Below are positions 1-8,686 of a DNA stretch of 8,686 nucleotides, piece after piece. The position numbers and the translations under genes are program-made. How positions within the stretch are numbered: the stretch's first letter is position 1; every line of letters starts with the position of its first letter. The notes under the pieces were generated by a model that saw only the letters and a program-made list of their open reading frames with translations, was not told where the DNA came from and searched no databases. Origin of the DNA: Archangium sp. (lineage in GTDB: Bacteria; Myxococcota; Myxococcia; Myxococcales; Myxococcaceae); NCBI GenBank assembly GCA_016793585.1, contig JAEUJR010000057.1:1-8686 (forward strand), given 5' to 3'.

Positions 1-436
1 CGACCTGTGCCGCGTAGGTGCGGTAGCTATCGGTCAACTTGATGTTCACGCCGTCACGGCGAGCGGCATCCCGCATCTGGGTGAAGGCTCGAGCGGCGTC
101 TCCGTACATCTTGTGGCCGCCGCCCACGCTGGTCAGCGCGCTGCTCGGGATTCGTCCGTTGGCGTAGGGCACGCGCTGCGAAGAACGCGAACCCACAGCT
201 TGAGGCTGGGTTCGCGAGGCATGTCGTGCCCTCGCGGCCGCAGGACGGGCCCCCGAGTGTCGAGCCGGAGCCGCGTCGAAGCTGTCGCGACTTCCAGGCA
301 GCTGAAGCCGCTGCCCCACCTTCAGGGTTCGCGGGTTGACCTTCGGGTTGGCTGCGCGGAGCCGCGCAAGGTCGATGCCTCGCCGCTTCGCGATGCCGTA
401 CATCGTGTCACCGCGCCGGACGCTTACCGTGGCCAT
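1..436 (-). CDS. LysM-domain protein with start of an M15-type D-Ala-D-Ala carboxypeptidase/endopeptidase domain (partial, 3' end outside window)
   Basis: The reverse strand reads without a stop from an ATG at 436-434 to the window edge, giving 145 residues. Residues 4-47 form a LysM peptidoglycan-binding domain: a GDTMYGIAKR core, an AANP turn, then LKVGQRLQLP. An Ala/Arg/Ser-rich linker follows (about 48-90). From about 91 the sequence resembles the N-terminal part of M15 (VanY/DacC-like) peptidases, with SVGGGHKMYGDAARAF at 103-118 and DSYRTYAAQ at 136-144, matching the family's SYRSxxxQ-type motif. The zinc ligands would lie beyond the edge, so catalysis cannot be confirmed. The probable role is binding peptidoglycan and cleaving a D-amino-acid peptide bond in the wall. 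No Sec signal peptide is seen from this start. GGAG lies 5 nt upstream. An in-frame GTG at 550-548 would add 38 residues, but these look neither like a signal nor like LysM. The gene is divergent from the metal cluster and probably unrelated to it. Confidence 0.84.
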   Translation of the reverse strand, partial: MATVSVRRGDTMYGIAKRRGIDLARLRAANPKVNPRTLKVGQRLQLPGSRDSFDAAPARHSGARPAAARARHASRTQPQAVGSRSSQRVPYANGRIPSSALTSVGGGHKMYGDAARAFTQMRDAARRDGVNIKLTDSYRTYAAQV

Positions 437-441
437 GGGGT

Positions 442-445
442 CTCC
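442..445 (-). promoter_or_regulatory. Shine-Dalgarno GGAG of the LysM/M15 gene
   Basis: On the minus strand GGAG sits 5 nt before the ATG at 436. It supports that start over the in-frame GTG at 550, because the LysM fold begins within a few residues of the ATG. Confidence 0.6.
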
Positions 446-501
446 GAGAATTCGTGCACTGGGTTGGGTATCGGAGCCAGCGGCCAGAAGCGCCCACCCC
501 T

Positions 502-520
502 GAAACGTAAGCGTCGTTTC
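502..520. promoter_or_regulatory. Inverted repeat GAAACG-N7-CGTTTC, candidate operator in divergent intergenic region
   Basis: Perfect 6-bp arms at 502-507 and 515-520 flank the 7-base spacer TAAGCGT. The dyad lies between the divergent LysM/M15 gene and the start of the metal-efflux cluster, 54 bp before the GTG of the small Cys-rich gene. A TGAAAC half-motif recurs at 538-543. The position suits a metal-responsive repressor or response-regulator site, but the sequence does not match an operator I can name. A 6-bp dyad can arise by chance. No regulator gene is in the window. Confidence 0.3.
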
Positions 521-573
521 CACCCGCAAGATTCTGTTGAAACTGGCCACGGGTCTGGAGCATTGTTCCGGCA

Positions 574-906
574 GTGCCAACCAACGCCAACAGAGCGCGG
601 TCGCCAATCGCTCGCTGGCTCATCGTCTTGGCACTCGCGTTCGCTTCCCCCGCTGTGCAGGACGCCTTCACCGACGTTTCGATGTGGTTGACGGGTGCCG
701 CGTGTTGCGCGGACGACTGTGACGAATCCGGCGCCCCCTGCTCCCAGCAGTGTGCGCATTGCCCCTGTGGCGTTCGAAGCATCGCGCTCAACTCGAATAG
801 CCATGAGGTTCCCGCGGTCGCAACGGTGCAGCTGGTCTCGACGACCGCCATCATCCCCCCCAGCAGCACCACGCTCGACCCGCCGTTCCGCCCCCCGGTG
901 AGCTGA
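574..906 (+). CDS. Small secreted Cys-rich protein heading the efflux operon (CzcI-like by position and architecture)
   Basis: This 110-residue protein starts at GTG 574, the only standard start between the in-frame stop at 538-540 and the hydrophobic stretch. Upstream GGAG at 557-560 is 13 nt away, so ribosome binding looks weak. An Arg-containing N-terminus is followed by a hydrophobic segment (residues 15-28), which suggests Sec export, although no clear cleavage site is seen. The core holds seven cysteines in 22 residues (44, 45, 49, 56, 60, 63, 65; pattern CC-x3-C-x6-C-x3-C-x2-C-x-C) with His62, and the C-terminus ends in a Pro-rich PPFRPPVS. Third positions are strongly G/C, supporting this frame. 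In Cupriavidus a small exported protein, CzcI, directly precedes czcC; this gene has the same place and layout. Its proposed role, periplasmic metal binding or modulation of efflux or expression, is inference. Homology to CzcI is not established from sequence alone. The cysteines could equally be disulfide-bonded. Confidence 0.7.
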   Translation: MPTNANRARSPIARWLIVLALAFASPAVQDAFTDVSMWLTGAACCADDCDESGAPCSQQCAHCPCGVRSIALNSNSHEVPAVATVQLVSTTAIIPPSSTTLDPPFRPPVS

Positions 907-922
907 CGAAGAAGCAGTGTCA

Positions 923-937
923 GGCGCTTTGAGCGCC
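923..937 (+). promoter_or_regulatory. Short hairpin between the Cys-rich gene and czcC
   Basis: GGCGCT (923-928), loop TTG, AGCGCC (932-937) form a perfect 6-bp GC-rich stem in the 59-bp gap. It is followed by a pyrimidine-rich stretch, not a T-run, so it is not a convincing intrinsic terminator. It could attenuate or stabilise mRNA for differential expression of the leader gene and czcC. The czcC Shine-Dalgarno at 955-958 lies outside it. Confidence 0.25.
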
Positions 938-965
938 GTCTTCGTCCCTCTTCCGGAGTCATTCC

Positions 966-2219
966 ATGAAATCAGCCGTCGCGCGTGGCGTGTGCCCGCG
1001 CTTCTCGGCGCTCATGCTCGTCACGCTGTCGTTCGGCGCGCGAGCCGCTGAGCCCGTCTGTACCGAAGCCTTGTCCCGAAGCACTCTCATCTCGTGTGGC
1101 TTGAACAACAGCCCCACCCTCGCGGCTGAGCTCGCGAGCCTTCACGCCTCAGCGGCGCGCCGCGAGGCGGCACGGCCCTTTCTCCCCTCGAATCCGACCG
1201 TCGCGGCCAGCCTCGGTTCTCGGGTGAGCGCCGACGCGCGAGCAACCAATTGGTCCGTTACTCTCGCGCAGGAGCTCGAAGTCGCTGGTCAGAGCGTGCT
1301 GCGAGTCGAAGTCGCCGACGACGAGCTTCGCGCGGCCGACGCCCAGATGCTCGTCGTTCGCGCCGAGTTGGCCGAGCAGCTGTGGGTGGCCTGGTTCGAG
1401 ACCATTGCTGCGAGGGAGCGCATCAAGCTCTCTGTGCAGCTCGAGAAGGCGACCGGAGAGGTGGCGCGCACGGCCAGAGGCATGGCGTCGAACGGCCTTG
1501 CGTCACCCGTCGACGCCGCCGCAGCGGACGCGGCCTGGGTGGGGGTGAGCGAGCGCAGGGTTGAGGCCGAGCGGGCGGCGCGAGGCTCACTGCTCAAACT
1601 GCAGTCGCTCACCGGCCAGCGCGTCGAGTTGATGACGGGTCCGGGACTGGAGCCGCTGCGCACGGACGCTGCGCCACAGACACGGCCAGAGCTGAAGGCA
1701 CTCGAGTCGCTCAAGTCAGCCTCGAGCCGACGCGTCGCGCTGTTGCGTCGCAGCCGCGCGCCGAACCCTACGGTGACACTGTTCGCGCAGAACGATGGAT
1801 TTAACGAGCGCGTGTTCGGCGTGGGTGTGGGGTTGCCGATTCCACTCCCACAGCCCGTCGGGCGAACGAAGGCCGGCGAGATTGAGGAAGCCCTGGCTGC
1901 AGAGGAGCGCGTGCAGGCCGAGCTGGAAGGAATGCTGCGCAGGCTGACGACCGAGCGTGCGCTCGCCGAGAGCGACGTGCTTGCTGCGGTGGAGAAGCGA
2001 GCCTTGTTCTCCTCGGAGCGGCTTGTCGGCGCCACCAGCGCATTGCAGGCCCTCTCAACCCAACTGAGCGCGGGCCGACTCACAGTGCGTGAAGCCCTCG
2101 TCACACAACAGTCTCTGGTTGAAATGCTTCAATCCGAACTCGCCATGCGCGAGGCGGCTTGTCTGGCCTCCGTTCGCGCCGCGCGCGCGAGTGGCCTCTC
2201 TCTCGAAGGTGACCTGTGA
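966..2219 (+). CDS. czcC: CzcC-type outer-membrane efflux channel (TolC/OEP family)
   Basis: The 417-residue protein is the outer-membrane duct of a tripartite heavy-metal efflux pump. It forms a trimeric channel that receives metal from CzcA/CzcB in the periplasm. Residues 1-28 are a Sec signal (Arg-containing start, hydrophobic LMLVTLSFGA core, cleavage near ARAA-EP); no lipobox Cys follows. Two long Ala/Glu/Arg-rich helical repeats are visible, about 35-225 and 240-415. The first begins with a NNSPTLAAELAS-like segment, and the second carries the Pro-rich turn LPIPLPQP (290-297) typical of CzcC-like OEPs. Length is usual for the family. C32 and C44 in the mature N-terminus could form a disulfide. 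GGAG at 955-958, 7 nt upstream, fixes the ATG start. The stop overlaps the czcB start (GTGA), indicating translational coupling. The metal could differ from Co/Zn/Cd (cnr- or ncc-type); the OEP itself does not reveal it. Confidence 0.92.
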   Translation: MKSAVARGVCPRFSALMLVTLSFGARAAEPVCTEALSRSTLISCGLNNSPTLAAELASLHASAARREAARPFLPSNPTVAASLGSRVSADARATNWSVTLAQELEVAGQSVLRVEVADDELRAADAQMLVVRAELAEQLWVAWFETIAARERIKLSVQLEKATGEVARTARGMASNGLASPVDAAAADAAWVGVSERRVEAERAARGSLLKLQSLTGQRVELMTGPGLEPLRTDAAPQTRPELKALESLKSASSRRVALLRRSRAPNPTVTLFAQNDGFNERVFGVGVGLPIPLPQPVGRTKAGEIEEALAAEERVQAELEGMLRRLTTERALAESDVLAAVEKRALFSSERLVGATSALQALSTQLSAGRLTVREALVTQQSLVEMLQSELAMREAACLASVRAARASGLSLEGDL

Positions 2220-3375
2220 AAGCACTTCGTCTCTCCTGCCTCGCCCTCCTCTTCGCCGTCACCGGATGCAAGGAATCACCGCCCGCGCCCGAAGCAGAGC
2301 AGCCGCACCGCGACGAGGAAGCCCACGCCGAGCTGCCGAACCAGGTGACGCTTGATGCCGAGAAGGCCTCGCAAGCGGGAATCCAGACCGTGCCAGTGCG
2401 CCGGGCTGCGCTTCCCTCGACGCTGACGCTGACGGGAGAAATCATCGCAGAGCCCGACAGGACGGCACGGCTCTCGTCGGCCATCTCGGGGCGACTGGAG
2501 CAGGTCCTCTTCAACGAGGGCGCAGTCGTGAAGCGAGGCGAAGTACTGGCGACGGTGCGCGTGCCCGATGTCGGTCGCCTGCGTGGGGCGTACGCCGCCG
2601 CCACCTCCCGCGCGAGGGCGTCACGACAGAACGCCGAGCGACTCGAGGCGCTCAAGGCGAGCGGGCTCGGGGCAGAGCAAGCGCTTGTCGACGCCCAGGC
2701 TGACGCTCGCGCTCAGGAGGCCGAAGCACGCGCGCTCGGAGAACAGCTCACGGCTATTGGCGTCAACGCCGAGTCGGGCGGGTTCCTCGTCGCCCTGCGC
2801 GCACCCATCAGCGGTGTCGTCGTGTCGCGTGACGCCATCGTGGGTCAACCCATCGGGACCGACGCCGTGCTGGCCACCATCGTCGACCTCTCCGAGGTGT
2901 GGTTTCTCGGCCGCGTCTTTGAGAAGGACCTCGCTCGACTCCGCGTCGGGACGAGCGCCGAGGTCGAGCTGAACGCGTTTCCAGGCGGCCATTTCCACGG
3001 CATCGTCGACTACGTCAGTCAGCAGATTGACCCGATGGCGCGCACGCTGACGGCGCGCATTCGCGTGGCGAACGAGTCTGGCCAGCTTCGCCTGGGGCTC
3101 TTCGGGCGCGCGCACGTCGACATCGGAGAGCCGGGCAAGCAGGTCACCGGCCTCGTCGTCCCCCGCGATGCAGTCCTCGAGGTGGCCGGGAAGCGCGTCG
3201 TCTTCGTGCAGCAAAAGGACGGCGATTTCGTCGTCCACGACGTGACAGTGGGCGACTCCGCGATGGACGACGTGCTGTTGCTCTCCGGCGTCTCAGAGGG
3301 CGAGCAGGTGGTGTCGAAGGGCGGCTTCACGCTCAAGAGTCTCCTCCTCAAATCCACGCTCGCGGAGGACGAGTA

Positions 3376-3376
<1 letters not shown>
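2216..3376 (+). CDS. czcB: CzcB-type periplasmic adaptor (membrane fusion protein), lipoprotein
   Basis: This 386-residue adaptor links the RND permease to the outer-membrane channel. It starts at a GTG within the czcC stop, with GAAGG 6 nt upstream (2205-2209). Residues 1-18 form a lipoprotein signal with lipobox V-T-G-C, so Cys18 is probably lipidated. A short acidic/His patch (H31, H37) follows. Then come the barrel strands and the first lipoyl half (GRLEQVLFNEGAVVKRGE, about 92-110), an Ala/Arg/Glu-rich alpha-hairpin (about 118-183), the second lipoyl half with APISGVV (from 196), the beta-barrel, and the membrane-proximal part containing GLFGRAHV and VPRDAVL. It lacks the long His-rich N-terminal and extra C-terminal metal-binding region reported for the roughly 520-residue Cupriavidus CzcB, so metal loading by the adaptor may be weaker or different. 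The stop overlaps the czcA start by one base (TAATG). Confidence 0.94.
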
Positions 3377-6497
<3,121 letters not shown>

Positions 6498-6501
<4 letters not shown>

Positions 6502-8686
6502 GCAAGCGAAAGGTCGAGTTGGACGTCGTCTTGCCAAGCGACGCCGCCCAATGTGCGGCGTGCACGAAGCGCCTGCTCGCTTCCGTCTCTGGGCTTCCCG
6601 GCGTGAAGTCCGCGCACATCGACGTCGATGACGCCACCCACCCAAAGCTCTGCCTTCACTACGAGCCGTCTTCGGTGCGACTCAGCGACCTCGAGTCGCT
6701 CGTCGAGGCCGCCGGCGCGGCGCTGAGGGGGCGCTATGCGCACCTCTCGACCCCGGCCGTCGGGTTGCGCCACGAGCGACAGGCCCGACTCGTCGAGGGG
6801 CTGCTTGTTCGTCAGCCGGGGGTGCTCCACGCCTCAGTCGCCTTTGGCTCCCGGCGCCTCTTCGTCGAGTTCGACCCGACGAAGACGAATCGCGAGACGC
6901 TCCTCCGTGTTGCGTCGAAGGCCGGCATCGCCTCGTACACCGAGTCGGCGGCGCCCGCAGCGGCGGCGACGGAGCACGACGACCACGAGCACGAGCACGG
7001 CGGCCCCTTCGGAGAGCGGACGGAGCTCATCTTCAGCCTTGCCTGTGGTGCGCTGACCGCCATTGGCTGGAGCCTTGAGAGGGCCGGTGTGGCAGCGGTC
7101 GTCACCACCACGCTCTTCGTGCTCGCGTACGCCCTCGGGTCCTGGTTCACCTTCAGGGAAGCCATCGTCGCCCTCCGGGCGCGCAAGTTCGAGATCGACT
7201 TCCTCATGCTGCTCGCCGCCGTGGGTGCAGCCATCCTCGGAGAGTGGTTCGAAGGCGCTCTCCTCCTCTTCCTCTTCACTCTGGGACACGGGCTCGAGGG
7301 CTACGCGATGCGTCGGGCGAGGAACGCCATCGGCGCCCTGGCGAAGCTCGTCCCGGACAGGGCGCTGCGCATCGACGACGCCGGTCGCGAGGAGGAGGTG
7401 GCAGTGGCCGAGCTCGTCGTTGGAGACCGCATCCTGGTAAAGCCCAACACGCGCATCCCCGCCGACGGGTTCGTCTGCGCGGGCTCGAGCAGCGTGAATC
7501 AGGCGCCCATCACGGGCGAGAGCGTCCCCGTCGATAAGAGAGCTGTCGCCGACCTTGGCGCCGCGTTCGCCGCTCCCGAATCGCTCAGTGCTGAGCACCG
7601 CCTGTTCGCTGGCACCATCAACGGGACGTCCGCGCTCACCGCTGTGGTGACGAAGGCCGCCAGCGACAGCACGCTCGCGCGGGTCGTGAAGATGGTCGCC
7701 GAAGCCGAGACCCAGAAGTCGCCCACGCAGCAGTTCACCGAGCGCTTCGAGCGGGTCTTCGTGCCCATCATCCTTGTTGGCGTCGGTGCCCTTCTCTTCG
7801 CCTGGGTCGTCGTCGACGAGCCCTTCTCGCAGAGTTTCTACCGTGCCATGGCTGTACTCGTCGCCGCGAGCCCGTGCGCGCTCGCCATCGCGACACCGAG
7901 CGCGGTCCTGGCGGGTGTCGCTCGTGCGGCGCGTGCTGGCGTGCTCGTCAAGGGCGGCTCCCATCTCGAGTCGCTCGGGCTCGTTCGCGCGATTGCGTTC
8001 GACAAGACGGGAACGCTCACGGAAGGAAAGCCGCGACTCACCGACGTCGTCGCGGTCGATGGCGCTTCCGAGGAGGAACTGCTCGCGGTCGCAGTCTGTG
8101 TCGAGAAGCAGTCCGACCATCCACTCGCGAGCGCGATTGTGGAGGGCGCGCGCACATGGCGCTCCCCCTTGCCGACGTTCGAGGCGTCGAGCGTCGAGGC
8201 TGTCGTCGGCTACGGGGTGCGCGCCACCGTCGCTGGCGCGGAGGTGTCTATCGGCAAGCCCGGTCTCTTCACTCGCGACGGCGTTCTCCCTCAGAGCGTG
8301 ACTGCCGCCGTGAGCAAGCTGCAGGGCGATGGGCGCACGGTCATGGTGGTCCGTTCGGGGCAACGCTTCCTCGGGGTGCTCGGCGTGATGGATACCCCAC
8401 GCGAGAGTGCAGCTGCAGTCGTGGCGCAACTGCACGCCCTCGGCATCGAGCAGACCATCATGTTGACCGGTGACAACCAGCGCGTAGCGGACGCTGTCGC
8501 GAAGCATGTCGGTATTCGAACCGCCCGTGGCGACCTGCTTCCGGAGCAGAAGGTCGCGGCCATCGCGGAGCTGGCACGGTCCCAGAGCAAGGTCGCGATG
8601 GTGGGCGACGGCGTGAATGACGCCCCTGCGATGGCCAACGCGACCGTCGGCATCGCCATGGGTGCAGGCGGCTCTGATGTCGCGCT
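6498..8686 (+). CDS. P1B-type heavy-metal ATPase with SPC motif (P1B-4/CzcP-CoaT-like), 3' end outside window
   Basis: The 729 visible residues form an ATP-driven metal exporter (cytoplasm to periplasm). AGGAG at 6488-6492, 5 nt before the ATG, and ATGA overlap with czcA fix the start. N-terminal order: an HMA-like domain (about 5-75) with a Cys pair C19-A-A-C22 lacking the usual GMxCxxC context; a second HMA-like domain (about 92-146) without cysteines; an acidic/His linker EHDDHEHEH (159-167). Then TM helices (TM3/4 near 235-270, with LGHGLEGYA including His264), actuator TGE (339-341) followed by a family-type loop, TM6 Ser458-Pro-Cys460, phosphorylated Asp502 in DKTGTLT, His541-Pro of the nucleotide domain, TGDN (657-660) and GDGVNDAP (703-710). 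SPC instead of CPC is the P1B-4 hallmark (CoaT, CzcP; Co/Zn/Cd or Fe). The distinguishing C-terminal TM motif (HEGG-type) lies beyond the edge. It probably feeds periplasmic metal to CzcCBA. Confidence 0.95.

Noticed and set aside
537..566. Possible promoter TTGAAA (537-542), 18-bp spacer, CATTGT (561-566) before the Cys-rich gene
   Set aside because: The -35 match is good but the -10 matches only 3 of 6 bases, and it would put the start of transcription at about the GTG codon. Too weak to list without transcript data.
113..691. 192-codon plus-strand open frame at the left end
   Set aside because: It is antisense to the LysM/M15 coding sequence and has an Arg/Ser-rich product without recognisable features.
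408..962. 184-codon minus-strand open frame over the Cys-rich gene and intergenic region
   Set aside because: No recognisable domain. The plus-strand frame 574-906 has a signal-like start, a Cys cluster and strong third-position G/C, and the LysM frame explains the minus strand at its end.
6972..7004. GAG/CAC/GAC repeats resembling a short tandem DNA repeat
   Set aside because: These are codons for the EHDDHEHEH metal-binding linker of the ATPase, explained at protein level.
6834..8507. 557-codon open frame on the minus strand across the ATPase gene
   Set aside because: It is antisense to a gene with all P-type ATPase motifs; composition is the usual GC-rich shadow pattern and no domain is recognisable.

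Overview
The window is GC-rich, and its genes are packed tightly with strong G/C preference at third codon positions. Together with a LysM plus M15-peptidase gene beside a metal-efflux cluster, this suggests a myxobacterium (Myxococcota) or a similar high-GC Gram-negative. That assignment is inferred from style and protein character, not from a marker gene. The proteins require an outer membrane: a TolC-family channel, a lipid-anchored periplasmic adaptor and an RND pump.

Layout. Positions 1-436 (minus strand) hold the 5' part of a gene for a LysM-domain protein leading into an M15-type (D-Ala-D-Ala carboxypeptidase / endopeptidase-like) peptidase domain; the window edge cuts it before the catalytic residues. 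Positions 437-573 are a 137-bp divergent intergenic region containing a GAAACG-N7-CGTTTC dyad, a candidate operator. From 574 onward everything reads on the plus strand: a small secreted Cys-rich protein (574-906), then czcC (966-2219), czcB (2216-3376), czcA (3376-6501) and a P1B-type heavy-metal ATPase with an SPC transmembrane motif (6498 to beyond 8686). The last four genes overlap by 1 or 4 bases at every junction, so they are very probably one translationally coupled operon. The small gene is 59 bp upstream of czcC, with a short hairpin between them.

How it works together. The P1B ATPase would move metal ions from the cytoplasm to the periplasm. The CzcCBA tripartite pump (inner-membrane RND permease, periplasmic adaptor, outer-membrane channel) would expel them from the periplasm through the outer membrane. 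The Cys-rich leader protein, in the position occupied by czcI in Cupriavidus czc operons, may bind or sense periplasmic metal. CzcA carries the divalent-cation signature DFGX3DGAX3VEN, and the ATPase has SPC instead of CPC, as in the P1B-4 group (CoaT, CzcP). Both point to Co/Zn/Cd/Ni-type divalent cations rather than Cu/Ag, but the exact metal cannot be read from the sequence. No regulator gene, RNA gene, mobile element or CRISPR array is visible.
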